From: Burkholderia plantarii
GTDB taxonomy: Bacteria; Pseudomonadota; Gammaproteobacteria; Burkholderiales; Burkholderiaceae
DNA: 64,000 bases
Direction of reading: 5' to 3'
Assembly (NCBI RefSeq): GCF_001411805.1
Contig: NZ_CP007213.1
Span: 3,472,001 to 3,536,000, forward strand
The notes beneath the pieces were generated by a model, which saw nothing but the letters and a program-made list of their open reading frames with translations, was not told the origin of the DNA and made no database searches. A program made the translations under genes and the position numbers. Shown piece by piece: positions 44,596 to 55,467 of the stretch. Position 1 is the stretch's first letter. Every line of letters starts with the position of its first letter.

Positions 44596-46149
44596 TCATC
44601 CCACGACACGAAACGCCGACACCGCCCGCCTCAGGTGCCGCCCCTGCTCGTCAAGCGCCTTCGAGGCGGCCGCCGCCTGTTCGACGAGCGCCGCGTTGTG
44701 CTGGGTAACGTCGTCCACCTGCGCGAGCGCGAGGCCGATCTGCCCGATGCCGCGGCTCTGCTCGGCCGACGACGCGGCGATCTCGCCGACGATGCCGCTC
44801 ACCCGCGCGATCCCCCGCGTGACCTCGTCCATCGCCTGCCCGGCCGCATCGGCCAGCCGCGCGCCGTCGCCGACGCGCCGCGTCGATTCGGCGATCAGCG
44901 CGTTGATCGCCTTGGCCGCCTGCGCGCTGCGCTGCGCGAGCGCGCGCACTTCACCCGCCACCACCGCGAAGCCACGCCCCTGCTCGCCGGCGCGCGCGGC
45001 CTCCACCGCCGCGTTCAGCGCGAGGATGTTGGTCTGGAACGCGATGCCCTCGATGATGCCGGTGATGTCGGCGATCCGGCGCGAACTCTCGCGGATCTCG
45101 CCGATGGTGCGCACCACCTGTCCCACCGTGTCGTTGCCGCGCCGCGCGATGCCCGAGGCGTCGAGAGACAGCGCGCTGGCCTCGCTCGCGTGCCCGGCGT
45201 TGTGGCGCACCGCGGCGCTGACCTGCTCCATGCTGGCCACCGTTTCCTGCAGCGAGGCGGCCTGCCGCTCGGTGCGCGCCGACAGGTCGGCGTTGCCGGC
45301 CGCGATCTGCCGCGCGCCGCTGGCGATGCCCTCGGCCGAGGCGCGCACGCTGCCGATCAGCGCGAGCAGCGCCGCGCGCATCGCGGCCATCGAGGCCAGC
45401 ACGCTGCCGTCGGGCGCGCGCGCCGCGCCGGCCACCTCGCCGAGATCGCCGGCCGCGATCCGCGAAATCGCGGCCGACAGTGCCGCCGGCTCGGCGCCGA
45501 GCGTGCGCACGATGCTGCGCGAGGTGGCCAGCGTGAGCAGCGTGACCACCGCGCCGAGCGCGAGCAGCGCGGCCAGCGAGCGGCCGAGCAGGCGGTGATA
45601 GGCGGCCCGGACGTCGTCCTGATAGGCGCCCGCGATCAGATCCCAGCCCCACGGGCCGAAGCGCTGCACGTAGCCGAGCTTCGGGCTCGGCCCGCTCTCG
45701 CCCGGCTTCGGCCACCAGTATTCGAGGAAGCCGCCGCCCGCGGGCGAGGCGCCCGCCGCCGCGATCGCGCGGTACAGCGCGAAGCCGCGCGCGTCGCGCC
45801 ACCCCGACATGTCCCGGCCGTCCAAGGCCGGCGAGGTCGGATGCATCACCATCACCGAGTTCGCGCCCACGATCGTCACGTAGCCGTCGCCGCCGTAGCG
45901 CAGGTCCGCGATGCGCGCGATCGCCTCGCGGCGCGCCGCGTCGGCATCGAGCCGGCCGGCCCGCGCCTCGCGTTCGAGCCCCTGCGCGATCGAGGCCGCC
46001 ATCAGCACCACGTTGCGCAGGTCGGCGCGGCGCTCGCCCAGTTGCAGCTCGCGCGCCTGCCACGCGCTCCAGGCCGCCAGCGCCAGCAGGCCCAGCCACG
46101 CGAGCGCGAGCGGCAGCCACAGCCGGCCGCGAAGCGTCATCTTGTCCAT
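44596..46149 (-). CDS. Methyl-accepting chemotaxis protein, single-Cache sensor
   Basis: The 517-residue receptor has a first membrane helix (about 10-28) and an extracytoplasmic single-Cache domain with [21 protein letters not shown] and [18 protein letters not shown] second helix (about 190-208) and a HAMP-like linker follow. The signalling domain has its tip at [41 protein letters not shown]. Single-Cache receptors of this type often sense small carboxylates. It lies directly downstream of the porin gene, 49 bases apart. Confidence 0.92.
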   Translation of the reverse strand: MDKMTLRGRLWLPLALAWLGLLALAAWSAWQARELQLGERRADLRNVVLMAASIAQGLEREARAGRLDADAARREAIARIADLRYGGDGYVTIVGANSVMVMHPTSPALDGRDMSGWRDARGFALYRAIAAAGASPAGGGFLEYWWPKPGESGPSPKLGYVQRFGPWGWDLIAGAYQDDVRAAYHRLLGRSLAALLALGAVVTLLTLATSRSIVRTLGAEPAALSAAISRIAAGDLGEVAGAARAPDGSVLASMAAMRAALLALIGSVRASAEGIASGARQIAAGNADLSARTERQAASLQETVASMEQVSAAVRHNAGHASEASALSLDASGIARRGNDTVGQVVRTIGEIRESSRRIADITGIIEGIAFQTNILALNAAVEAARAGEQGRGFAVVAGEVRALAQRSAQAAKAINALIAESTRRVGDGARLADAAGQAMDEVTRGIARVSGIVGEIAASSAEQSRGIGQIGLALAQVDDVTQHNAALVEQAAAASKALDEQGRHLRRAVSAFRVVG

Positions 46150-46198
46150 CGGAAACCCCGCAAGGTGATCGGTCGAGGATGCGAGCCGGGCCGGCCGG

Positions 46199-47305
46199 TC
46201 AGAACACCGTGCGCAGGCTCAGGCTCGCGCCGAAGTTGTTGGCCTTTCCGCCGAACGTCAGCGGCCCGTTCGGATCGTTGACCGAGGCGCCCGCCAGATG
46301 GCTGTGATCGACTTCGACATAGACGTCCGTGCGCTTGCTGAGCAGGTAGTCGACGATCCCGTAGGCGGTCTGGATCGTGCCGCTGCGGCCCGGCGCGACG
46401 TTGTTGGCGTGGTCGTAGGCATACGAGCCGATCAGGCGCCACTGGGGCGCGAGCTGCCAGGTCGCGCCCACCCGCACGAACACGTCGTCGCGCGCGCTGG
46501 TCTGGGCGCCGAACGCGGTGGTGACGTTGCTGATCAGGCTGGTGTTGGCCAGCGCGCCGCCGCTGTTGTTCGCCGCCACGCTGAAGCCGGCGTCGCGGCG
46601 CGCGTCGATGCCGTACAGGTAGAGCCCGAGCGGCCCCCACGCGTAGGTGCCGCCGAGCGAGCCGGCCACCAGCTTGTGGCCGCCGCCGTCCTTCGATTCG
46701 GCGCCGGCGATGCCGAGCTTGCCGCCGCCGAAGCGGTAGAACAGCGACGCGCTGGTGGTGCTGCCCGACACGGCGCTGCCCGGCTGGCCGCCGAACGCAT
46801 GCTGCACGCGCAGCGTGAGCGGGCCGAGGCTGTTCTCGTACTGCAGCGTGTTGTCGAAGCGGATGCCGACCAGGAACAGCGACCAGTCGGTCGCGTTGAT
46901 GTTGCCGCCGCCGATCGGATCGAAGTTGAACGCGTAGAAATCGTAGAGCCCGCCGTACTGGCGCCCGAGCTTCACGGTGCCGAGCCGGTCGTCCTGCAGC
47001 CCGACCCAGGCGAAGCGGCCGAACAGTTGCTGTTGCTGGTCCGACTTGCCGTTGGCGATGTTGAAGCCCGCTTCCAGCTGGAAGATCGCGCGCGTGCCGC
47101 CGCCCAGCTCCTCCGTGCCCTTGAAGCCGAAGCGGTTGCCGTTCACGGCCCCTTCGTTGACGCCCACCGTGTTGCCGGTGGCCGAGGTCTGGAAGCGGAT
47201 CGCCTCGTCGATCAGGCCGTACATCGTCACGCTCGACTGCGCATGCGCCACGCCGCAGCCGAGCACCAGTCCCGCCACCCCCATCCTGCCGATGAATTTT
47301 TTCAT
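46199..47305 (-). CDS. Gram-negative porin (OmpC/Omp32-like)
   Basis: The 368-residue outer-membrane protein starts [16 protein letters not shown] at 47305. A signal peptide ends at VAHAQSS, and the mature protein begins [17 protein letters not shown], the usual start of Burkholderia porins. Typical elements follow: [38 protein letters not shown], and a C-terminal Phe (LRTVF) that serves the beta-barrel assembly machinery. It should form a trimeric 16-strand barrel for small solutes. Confidence 0.93.
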   Translation of the reverse strand: MKKFIGRMGVAGLVLGCGVAHAQSSVTMYGLIDEAIRFQTSATGNTVGVNEGAVNGNRFGFKGTEELGGGTRAIFQLEAGFNIANGKSDQQQQLFGRFAWVGLQDDRLGTVKLGRQYGGLYDFYAFNFDPIGGGNINATDWSLFLVGIRFDNTLQYENSLGPLTLRVQHAFGGQPGSAVSGSTTSASLFYRFGGGKLGIAGAESKDGGGHKLVAGSLGGTYAWGPLGLYLYGIDARRDAGFSVAANNSGGALANTSLISNVTTAFGAQTSARDDVFVRVGATWQLAPQWRLIGSYAYDHANNVAPGRSGTIQTAYGIVDYLLSKRTDVYVEVDHSHLAGASVNDPNGPLTFGGKANNFGASLSLRTVF

Positions 47306-48012
47306 TCGTATTCCTGATTGAACCATTCAGGCCGCGCCGTCGCGTCGATGTTCCGCCGAGTCGTGCGGCTCTCGCCCGCCGGCCCCGCGAACGCGCATGC
47401 GTCCACGCCGGCGACCCCTGCCCCGCGCCGCGGGCGGGCCCGGTCGCCCGGCCCGCCCGCGATGCACCCCGAGCACGACGGATTTTGTTGCAGCACCCGG
47501 AGCAGGTCGAACTCGAAAATTAAATCGGGCGTATAAGGATTTTGAATACCGGGGGCGGGGGAACAGCTTGGTCAATGCGAGGCGGGTTCGCCACCGCCTT
47601 CGTGAGGGCGCAAACCGGCGCCTGACCGCCCCCGATCGGTGCGTTCACGACAACGAGAATTTTCGTCAACGACGCGAGCGATCTGATGCAAATGGCCCGG
47701 CTCGTCGTCCTGTCAGTCGGTCGTCATGAACCTCCTGGTCGATTCGAGAGTTTTGTTCGCCTTTTCGCTCCCGCATTCGAATATTTGACCGAAAAGACGA
47801 ATTTTTCTTCTCGCTTCAACTGCCCCCAAATCACATGATGCCAATACCAATTCATCGTCGGCATGTTTGTCGACGACATGGCGCGAACGCATCCGGGATC
47901 TAATCGCGGCGGCCCGGAACGATTTCCTGATGGCTGGCATTACGGCGATCGAATATCCTGGCGGCCGTCTTGGTAAAGTTCTTAAATAACAACCAAACTG
48001 TGACGGGAATTC
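47306..48012. other. Intergenic region at left edge of the defence island
   Basis: The first 250 bases are GC-rich and hold the porin promoter. From about 47700 to 48010 the sequence is distinctly poorer in GC, as expected at the edge of an acquired segment. TTGGT at 47970 and ACCAA at 47992 form a small inverted repeat just in front of the first island gene. I see no integrase, tRNA or attachment repeat. Confidence 0.5.
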
Positions 48013-49245
48013 ATGGCCTCCCAACTTTCGTGGCTCGATCACGACGCCGCTGCGACGCAACGCAGCCTGCAAATTCTGTCGATCTTCAACGAACCGGACG
48101 CGCGCGACGAACTCGGCATCGGTGGCATCCGGGATGCAATCGCCGATCAGCTTTTTCCCGGCACGTCGACCATCCAGACGCGCCTTCGCTATGTGTTCTT
48201 CATACCGTGGCTGATGGAACGGCTCGAAGCGCGCAACACCCGATCCTCGGCGTTCAAGGCGGCCACGCGCGACGCCGAACTCGAACTACTCGAAGCTCTG
48301 GTCGCCAATACCAGGCAGGACGAACCCGGCGTGATCGGCAGGGAAAAACGCGAGGCGCTCAAGCGCTTCCCGAGTTCCGTCTATTGGGCCGCGCTCGGCA
48401 GTTGGGGCTTGCGCCGCGTCAGCGGCTCGCAGCAACAGTACTATGCACAGGCCGACCGTCGGCACACGCAGCGCAATACGCGACGTACCCGCGACGATCA
48501 CGAAACGCACGACGGCGACAACAGCGGCCTCGCATGGGATCGCCAACTCATCAAATTGCGCCCGGAAGGCTTCCCCGCCGGCGCCGATCTTCGCCTGACT
48601 CGCGGTGAGGCGGAACTGCTGCTCGATCGCTGGACCTTGCGTCACGGTCGATCGCTGCTGACCTGGATCGCCAAAAACCTTGCAGCCGGCAGCGCGGCAC
48701 CCGTCGACGTCGACCAGATCTGGGCACATCCGCAAAAGGACGCATTTCCGGACGAGATTCGCCTGCTGGTCGACGATGCACAGCGGTTGAACGTATTGAT
48801 TCGTGGCGCTGCCTTGCTCTACAACCTCGAACTCGCCCGCCTTTCTCCGTCGTCGGCGACGATCGCCTCCGATCGTGCGAAAGACCTCGCCGAATGGGCC
48901 AAACGGGATCTGTCGATCTGCAGCGGCTGGGATCTCGGCGAGTTCTGGAAGCGCGTGCTCGATCAAGGCCATACCATCACGCTGGCGACGCAGACTTTTC
49001 TCGCCACGTGGCTCGCACTAGCCTTGCGAGATCGCGATGATATCGGCGCATCTATGGATTGCCGCCAGCTTATTCGTGATCGCGAGATTAGCCTGAAGCG
49101 CAAGGGCAACCGTTCCCGTTTCGAAAATCGCGCGGCCCGCGATCAATGGAGCGGCAACGCGGGGCTCATGCCGCTCAGTTATCGATGGCCCGTCGCGTCC
49201 GATTTTCTTCGCGAATGGTATGCGGGATGGAGCAACGCGCAATGA
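48013..49245 (+). CDS. DUF6361-like protein, first gene of a putative antiphage operon
   Basis: The 410-residue protein starts MASQLSWLDHDAAATQ at 48013, with GGGA upstream. The N-terminal pattern SWLDH, then DELGIGGIRDAIADQLFPGTSTIQTRLRYVFFIPW, is the hallmark of the DUF6361 family as I remember it. No catalytic motif is visible. Its stop overlaps the ATG of the next gene (ATGA), so the products are made together. The combination with a phospholipase-D-like protein and a helicase points to phage defence. Base composition looks lower in GC than the flanks, consistent with transfer. Confidence 0.78.
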   Translation: MASQLSWLDHDAAATQRSLQILSIFNEPDARDELGIGGIRDAIADQLFPGTSTIQTRLRYVFFIPWLMERLEARNTRSSAFKAATRDAELELLEALVANTRQDEPGVIGREKREALKRFPSSVYWAALGSWGLRRVSGSQQQYYAQADRRHTQRNTRRTRDDHETHDGDNSGLAWDRQLIKLRPEGFPAGADLRLTRGEAELLLDRWTLRHGRSLLTWIAKNLAAGSAAPVDVDQIWAHPQKDAFPDEIRLLVDDAQRLNVLIRGAALLYNLELARLSPSSATIASDRAKDLAEWAKRDLSICSGWDLGEFWKRVLDQGHTITLATQTFLATWLALALRDRDDIGASMDCRQLIRDREISLKRKGNRSRFENRAARDQWSGNAGLMPLSYRWPVASDFLREWYAGWSNAQ

Positions 49246-51104
49246 TCAACCCTGAACAACGCAGCCTGTTGACCGATGCGCTCACCCCTCCCGATAATTA
49301 TCGGTTCGACTGCGGCGTGGCAACCACCTATTCGCTCGATTTGGTCACGCTGCTGACCTTGCCGCTGCATCTCGCACGACGCGATGTCGAAGCCGCGTCG
49401 CCGGAGCAGTTCGACCCGCTGCCAGTGCTCGATGCAGTGCGCCGCATGGGCGATCGATTGACGATCTTCTGCCAACGCGGCCGCCTGCACATTCCGCGCA
49501 AGGCCAATGCCCTGTTCGGGCTACTCGAGAACATGGTGCAGGAAACGCAGGCGCCGCACGAGCGCGGCGTATTCCATCCAAAGGTGTGGCTGCTACGCTT
49601 CGAGCCCATCGACGCCGCGGCCCGGGGCGGCCCGATGCTGCGCCTGCTCGTGCTCACACGCAACCTGACCGACGACCGCTCGTGGGATCTCTCGCTCTGG
49701 CTCGAAGGCGAACCAGGCCGGAAGCGCGTCGATGCGAGCCGGCCGCTCGTGTCGTTTCTCGAGTGGTTGACACAGAGCAACGAGGCGAGTATCGGCACGG
49801 CGCGTACTGCCCAGATCAGGCAGTTGCAAGACGATGCCGGCCGCACGATTTGGACGCCGCCCGGCAAGTTCGAAGCCGTGCGGTTTCATCCTCTCGGCAT
49901 TGGCAAAAAGACGGCGACCTGGCTCCCCAAGGCCGGCAACGGTGCACTCTGGGACGAGTTCGGTGTGATCTCGCCATTCGTTTCTACGGAAGCCTTGGCA
50001 CGGCTGGTGTCACTCACCAAGTCATCGCTGTTTCTCGTGTCGCGTGCCGAGGAATTGGACAAATGTGCGTCGCAGGACAACTTCGGGACGGTGCACGTGC
50101 TGAGCGACCAGGCACTCTCAAGCGATAGCGAAGACGACATCGCCCATCGGCAGCGTGGCCTGCATGCGAAGGCCTATATCGGCAAACGCGCCTGGAACAC
50201 ACATCTGTTCGTGGGCTCGGCCAATGCCACCGATGCGGCGCTCGTGGATGGCCGCAACGTTGAGTTCGTGGTCGAGTTGATCGGCCGCGGGAGCAAGGTC
50301 GGCGGTCCTGCCGACTGGATCGGCGAGGAAGGGCTCGGGCCGTTGCTCGCCGACTACGAGCGCTCGGAACCGGAGGACGCTGATGCCCTCAAGGATCAAC
50401 GCGCGCTGGAGTCGCTGCGCGATGCGCTAACGCGCGCGCCTCTGGCGTTGCACTGCAGGAAGGCCGAGTCGGGCTGGCGCGTCGACTTGCACGGCCTCGA
50501 CCGTATCCATTGGGCTGGCGCGTCGGCGCAGGCATGGCTCGTGTCGCAGGACGAGAAGGCATGGGCACGGCCGATCGATGCGGCCCGGCGGGATGCCGCC
50601 ACTGAATCGTGCCCCGGTGTCCAGCTCGGGGAGTTAGCATCGCATCAGGTGACCGCGTTCACGGGATTCACGCTCGTGATCGGCCAGGCGACGCTGAGTT
50701 TCGTACTCAAGCTGCCTCTGCACGGCGGTCCGGAAGAACGCGACCTGGAAATCCTGCACGCGGCGATCCGCAATCGCGAAGGTCTGATCCGCTATCTGTT
50801 GCTGCTGCTGGGGGACTGGAACGACAGCAACAGCAGCGGCGATGGCGACGCAACCAAGGTCGGCCGCGATTACGGCGCCCTCTTCGATACGCCGCTATTC
50901 GAAATGCTCGCGCGAGCTTATGCGCACGAGCCCGAGCGCCTAGTGCGGGTCCGTGATCTCGTCGAACGGCTACGCCGGAAATCCGCATCGGAACAGGAAC
51001 ACGGCGTCGAGCCGGCCAGTGCGGAAGACCCGATTCTCACCGAGGATTTCCTTGAGGTCTGGTCGGTATTTGAAGCAGCGTTGAACAACGAGAACCGCCA
51101 ATGA
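49242..51104 (+). CDS. Phospholipase-D-like nuclease-type protein of the defence operon
   Basis: This 620-residue protein starts MINPEQRSLLTDALT at 49242, coupled by ATGA to the preceding stop. Two HxK half-sites of the PLD superfamily are present. One is FHPKVWLLRF followed by LVLTRNLTDDRSW (residues about 116-155); the other is LHAKAYIGKRAW followed by FVGSANATDAAL and NVEFVVE (about 305-345). In bacterial defence such domains usually cut nucleic acid. The C-terminal half is unfamiliar. The stop overlaps the helicase start, again as ATGA. Confidence 0.82.
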   Translation: MINPEQRSLLTDALTPPDNYRFDCGVATTYSLDLVTLLTLPLHLARRDVEAASPEQFDPLPVLDAVRRMGDRLTIFCQRGRLHIPRKANALFGLLENMVQETQAPHERGVFHPKVWLLRFEPIDAAARGGPMLRLLVLTRNLTDDRSWDLSLWLEGEPGRKRVDASRPLVSFLEWLTQSNEASIGTARTAQIRQLQDDAGRTIWTPPGKFEAVRFHPLGIGKKTATWLPKAGNGALWDEFGVISPFVSTEALARLVSLTKSSLFLVSRAEELDKCASQDNFGTVHVLSDQALSSDSEDDIAHRQRGLHAKAYIGKRAWNTHLFVGSANATDAALVDGRNVEFVVELIGRGSKVGGPADWIGEEGLGPLLADYERSEPEDADALKDQRALESLRDALTRAPLALHCRKAESGWRVDLHGLDRIHWAGASAQAWLVSQDEKAWARPIDAARRDAATESCPGVQLGELASHQVTAFTGFTLVIGQATLSFVLKLPLHGGPEERDLEILHAAIRNREGLIRYLLLLLGDWNDSNSSGDGDATKVGRDYGALFDTPLFEMLARAYAHEPERLVRVRDLVERLRRKSASEQEHGVEPASAEDPILTEDFLEVWSVFEAALNNENRQ

Positions 51105-54100
51105 CACGCAAGATCGAGACAGGCACGTCCATTACCGGCCTAAAGGATTTTCAGAAGCTGACGGTCGACTACGTCTTCGAGCGCATGTTCGACGCTACGG
51201 AACCGGCCATGCGTTTTCTCGTCGCCGACGAAGTCGGTCTCGGCAAGACGATGATCGCGAAGGGTTTGATTGCACGCACCATCGAGCAGCAAGTGCAAAT
51301 ACATCAGCGTATCGATATCGTCTACGTCTGCTCGAATGCGGAAATCGCCGCGCAGAATATCAAACGGCTGGCACTGCCGGGCGTATCGAACGTATCGAAA
51401 GCCAACCGGCTCACGCTGTTGCCGAAGCATACGCAGGATCTTTGCGACCATGCCGTGAACCTGATCAGCTTCACACCGACCGTGGCCTTCGGTGCGAAGA
51501 GCGGGGGCGGCATGCGTACCGGACGCAAGGAAGAACGGCATCTCATCTATCAGATGCTGCTCGATCTGCCAGGCGTGCGCGTGCGTGGCCTGCGTCGCGC
51601 GCTACGCGCGACGGCGGGCGACTCTTGGGATCTCGATGCGCAACAGCCCGTCGAAGGCGGCTACGACGAAGCCATCGCGGCCGCGTTTCGCGACGCCATC
51701 CTGCGCGACGAGGCTCTCTACCGGGAACTGTGCGATATCGCGGAACATCGTGCCGATCGGCGCAGGAAGATCGTCGGGGAAGATCGCGAACGGAGCAACG
51801 CGCTGATCGGCAACCTGCGCAGACTGCTGGCACAGACCTGCCTCGTCGCGTTGCAGCCCGCGCTCGTCATTCTCGACGAGTTTCAGCGCTTCAACGATCT
51901 CTTCGACGATCCCGACGAAACCGACAATCCCGCGGCCGAACTCGCGCACCAGCTGTTCAACTACAAAGGCCGCGCGCGCGTGCTGCTTCTGTCCGCGACG
52001 CCCTACAAGATGTACGCGCGCGACGACGAGAGCGAGGATCATTACGCGGATTTCCTGCGCACACTGCAATTCCTGTATCCCGGCCAGCCGGGAAAGATCG
52101 AGGCCTTGAAGCACGATATTAGTGCGTTACGCGTCGGGCTTCTGGGCGCGACGGCTCCCGACGATCTTGCCAGGCTGACGCCGGTGAAGGCGCGCATCGA
52201 ACAGACCTTGCGCCACGTGATGTGCCGGACAGAGCGCGTCGAAGCCACGCGGCGCGCCGACGCGATGGTCGGGGACCGGTTGCTCGTGCCACGCCTGCAT
52301 CCCGGCGATCTCGCCGACTTTCGCATGCTGGAGGCGCTGGCCCGCACGCTCGATGAGCCGGACACCATCGAATACTGGAAGTCGAGTCCGTACCTGCTCA
52401 ATTTCATGCGCGACTATCGATTCAAGACGTCGCTGCAGGACCGGATCGCGTCGCAGCGCACGCTTTCGCCGATCCTCGATGTGTTGGCGAAGCATCGACC
52501 CACCACCTTCGACGCGCACGACGTGGAGTGCTATCGCAGGATTGATCCGGGCAACGCCCGCCTGCGCACCCTCATCGAGCAAATCGATCAGGACAATCTG
52601 TGGAAGCTGCTCTGGATGCCCCCGTCGCTCGGCTACTGGCGGGCCGGCGGTGACTACGAAGAGGTCGGCTCGATCAGCAAGCGGCTGGTGTTCTCGGCCT
52701 GGAACGTGGTGCCGGATGCGGTTGCCGCGATGCTGTCCTTCGAGGTCGAACGCCGGCTCACGGAACACGTCGAGCGCCGGCCCTCCTACGTCAAGATGAC
52801 CGAGCGCTTCAGCGCGAGCTTGGTATTCAAGCGCAGCGGTGGTGAGCCGGCCGGTATGGCAACCCTGCTGCTGGCGTTTCCGTCGCAGGCGCTGGCATCA
52901 CTCGTAGACCCGCTCGCCTGGTCCACCGAGACCGATTCCACACCGTGCTACGCCGATCTGCACCAATCCGCGATAGCGTCGATCGAAACGGCCATCACCC
53001 CGCTCGTCGAGCATCGCGTCAACGAGGGGCCATTCGACCGGCGCTGGTACTGGGCGACGCTCGCGCGTCTCGAAGCGCGCCGCCATCCCGAAGCGCGGGC
53101 ATGGTGCGAATCCGGCTGGGCGGCTTCGCGCAACACGAGCGACGGCACGGAGGAGGATTCGGCCAGCGCGTTCGGTGATCACGTCGCTCGCTGGTTGCTC
53201 GCGTGGGACGGCAAGTTCGACGACCTGGGCCGCGTGCCCGACGATCTGGCGGCAGTGCTCGCGCATGTCGCACTCAATGCCTCCGCAACCTGTGCGCTGC
53301 GAACACTGATGCGTCGCTGGCCGCACGCGCAGGCGCCCGAGGCCATGCTCAGCGCCGCCGCGCGAATCGCGGAAGGCATGCGGAGCCAGTTCAACTCGCC
53401 GCATGCGGTGGCCCTGCTGAAATCCTTCGAGAAAGACGAGGATTCGTACTGGCAACGTGTGTTGCAATATGGCGCCGACGGCAACCTGCAGGCGCTGCTG
53501 GATGAATATGCGCACATCCTCTTCGATGCCAACGGGCTTGCCGATGATGGCGTCGACGAAGGCTGTCGAAAGTTGGGCGATGCGATGTTCGAAGCGATGT
53601 CGATGCGCAGCGCGACCCAGCATCCCGACGAACTTGACGTGCAGGACGGCGTCGTATCGATCAAGCCATTCACGACCGGCATCCGGACGCATTTCGCATT
53701 GCGCTTCGGCCAGGTGAGCCAGGAAGACGGTGCGATTGCGCGAAAGAAAACGGTCCAGGCCGCGTTCAACTCACCGTTCTGGCCGTTCGTGCTGACGTCG
53801 ACATCGATCGGCCAGGAAGGCCTTGATTTCCACCACTGGTGCCACTCGGTCATTCACTGGAATCTGCCGTCAAATCCGGTCGACATGGAACAGCGCGAAG
53901 GGCGCGTGCATCGCTACAAGGGTTACGCGGTGCGCAAGAACGTGGCGCTCAGGCATGGGCACGTCGCGCTACGGCGTGCGCACGGCATGCACGGCGACGT
54001 CTGGAGCACGCTGTTCGCGTTGGCCATCGAGAGCCGGCCGGCCAACGCCAACGACCTGATTCCGTTCTGGATCTACGAAGTCGAAAACGGCGCGCAGATC

Positions 54101-54358
54101 GAACGCACCGTGATGGCGCTGCCGCTCAGCCGTGACGAATCTCGCTATCGACGGCTCAAGCGCAGTCTCGCGCTGTATCGGCTGGTGTTCGCGCAGCCGC
54201 GCCAGGAGGATCTCCTCTCGTGCCTTGAGCAGGCGTTCGATCCGAATAGCGCCGCGCAGGCCGTTGGACAGTGGCGCATCTCGCTGAGTCCCCGACCGCG
54301 CGAACCGCGGAACGTCGACGTCTCGCAGTCATCAGCGGCCGATCTCGCGGAATCGTGA
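51101..54358 (+). CDS. Large SNF2/DEAD-type helicase of the defence operon
   Basis: The 1085-residue protein is a superfamily 2 ATPase. Walker A is FLVADEVGLGKTMIAKGL (about 38-55), the DEAH-type box is LVILDEFQRFND (about 258), and motif III is VLLLSATPYKMY. The C-terminal RecA-like half has TSTSIGQEGLDFHHW and the arginine-finger motif EQREGRVHRYKG (about 930-945). Between the halves lies an insertion of over 400 residues. It probably moves on DNA and works with the PLD-like and DUF6361-like partners. The three-gene order recalls the Azaca (ZacABC) antiphage system, which I could not verify. Confidence 0.88.
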   Translation: MTRKIETGTSITGLKDFQKLTVDYVFERMFDATEPAMRFLVADEVGLGKTMIAKGLIARTIEQQVQIHQRIDIVYVCSNAEIAAQNIKRLALPGVSNVSKANRLTLLPKHTQDLCDHAVNLISFTPTVAFGAKSGGGMRTGRKEERHLIYQMLLDLPGVRVRGLRRALRATAGDSWDLDAQQPVEGGYDEAIAAAFRDAILRDEALYRELCDIAEHRADRRRKIVGEDRERSNALIGNLRRLLAQTCLVALQPALVILDEFQRFNDLFDDPDETDNPAAELAHQLFNYKGRARVLLLSATPYKMYARDDESEDHYADFLRTLQFLYPGQPGKIEALKHDISALRVGLLGATAPDDLARLTPVKARIEQTLRHVMCRTERVEATRRADAMVGDRLLVPRLHPGDLADFRMLEALARTLDEPDTIEYWKSSPYLLNFMRDYRFKTSLQDRIASQRTLSPILDVLAKHRPTTFDAHDVECYRRIDPGNARLRTLIEQIDQDNLWKLLWMPPSLGYWRAGGDYEEVGSISKRLVFSAWNVVPDAVAAMLSFEVERRLTEHVERRPSYVKMTERFSASLVFKRSGGEPAGMATLLLAFPSQALASLVDPLAWSTETDSTPCYADLHQSAIASIETAITPLVEHRVNEGPFDRRWYWATLARLEARRHPEARAWCESGWAASRNTSDGTEEDSASAFGDHVARWLLAWDGKFDDLGRVPDDLAAVLAHVALNASATCALRTLMRRWPHAQAPEAMLSAAARIAEGMRSQFNSPHAVALLKSFEKDEDSYWQRVLQYGADGNLQALLDEYAHILFDANGLADDGVDEGCRKLGDAMFEAMSMRSATQHPDELDVQDGVVSIKPFTTGIRTHFALRFGQVSQEDGAIARKKTVQAAFNSPFWPFVLTSTSIGQEGLDFHHWCHSVIHWNLPSNPVDMEQREGRVHRYKGYAVRKNVALRHGHVALRRAHGMHGDVWSTLFALAIESRPANANDLIPFWIYEVENGAQIERTVMALPLSRDESRYRRLKRSLALYRLVFAQPRQEDLLSCLEQAFDPNSAAQAVGQWRISLSPRPREPRNVDVSQSSAADLAES

Positions 54359-54449
54359 CCTAACCTGTAGAGGCGCCGAAAGGGCCGGCGTGGGTCGCAT
54401 TCGTAGCGGCCTCGTTCGGGTTCGCCCCCGCGATCACGCACCCGCGCCG

Positions 54450-55382
54450 CTACACGATCACGCGCGCCGCACCCTCCCCCAGCCGCGCCGCATACCCACG
54501 CACCGTCTCGACGGCGATCTCGACCAGCCGCTCGGTCCATTCGGAGCCGGTGCGCCACGCGATCGTGAACGGCAGCGGCGGCGGCACCTCCAGCCCTTCG
54601 AGACGGCGCAGCGTGCCCTTCTCCAGCAGGTCCTGCACCAGCGCGGGCGGCAGCGCGGCCACGCCGAAACCGGCCTGGGTGAGCCGGATCATCGCCGCCA
54701 GCGAGTTCACGCAGCTCACGCGCGCCTCGTTGATGCCGTAGGACTGCATCAGCCGCAGCACGTCCTGGTGCGGGCGCGAATGGCGCGAATAGGTGATCAG
54801 CCGCTCACTGCCGAGCCGGCGCAGCGCGGCGGTGGCGGTGTCCTCGGGCAGCCGGCCGCTGACGGGCGAGCCGGCCGCCGCGATCCACACCACGGCCAGT
54901 TCCAGCACCCCGATGCTGCGGATCGACTCGTCGCGCAGCATGTCGGTCTGGATCACCATGTCGAGCATGCCGCGCCGCAGCTGCTCGTTCAGGTTCAGCG
55001 CCGTATCGGACGTCACCTCGATGTCGAGGTTCGGGTAGTGCTCCATCACGTCGGTGACGAAATCGACGAACCACGAGTGGATCGCGCTGTCCATCGCGCC
55101 GATGCGGATCGTGCCGTAGGCGAAGGTCTCGCCCTGCAGCGACTCGTAGAGCTGCGTCATCGAGCGGCTGACCTGCTCGGCGTGGCGCAGCACGCGCTCG
55201 CCCTCGCGCGTGAGCGTCACGCCCTTCGGCTCGCGCTTGAACAGCCGGGCGCCAAGCTCCTGCTCGAGCACCGAGATCCGGCTCGAGATGGCGGCCTGCG
55301 TGGAATGCAGCTTTTCGGCGGCAAGGCTGAAGCTGCGCAGCTTCGCCACCCAGATGAAGGTTTCCAGGAACTTCAGGTTCAC
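54450..55382 (-). CDS. LysR family transcriptional regulator
   Basis: The 310-residue protein starts MNLKFLETFIWVAKL at 55382. The winged helix includes RSFSLAAEKLHSTQAAISSRISVLEQELG and KREPKGVTLTREGE. A full effector domain follows, with SWFVDFVTDVMEHYPNLDIEV. It shares the strand of the DUF979/DUF969/5-oxoprolinase operon and lies at its 3' end, 85 bases after DUF979, so it may be co-transcribed and regulate pyroglutamate use. Confidence 0.9.
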   Translation of the reverse strand: MNLKFLETFIWVAKLRSFSLAAEKLHSTQAAISSRISVLEQELGARLFKREPKGVTLTREGERVLRHAEQVSRSMTQLYESLQGETFAYGTIRIGAMDSAIHSWFVDFVTDVMEHYPNLDIEVTSDTALNLNEQLRRGMLDMVIQTDMLRDESIRSIGVLELAVVWIAAAGSPVSGRLPEDTATAALRRLGSERLITYSRHSRPHQDVLRLMQSYGINEARVSCVNSLAAMIRLTQAGFGVAALPPALVQDLLEKGTLRRLEGLEVPPPLPFTIAWRTGSEWTERLVEIAVETVRGYAARLGEGAARVIV

Positions 55383-55467
55383 GCCAGGGTTTCCTCCGAT
55401 GCAACGCGCGGGGCCGGCGTCTCCCCGATGCCGGCCCTCGCGCCTTTTCGCCGGCCGTGCCGGCGCG

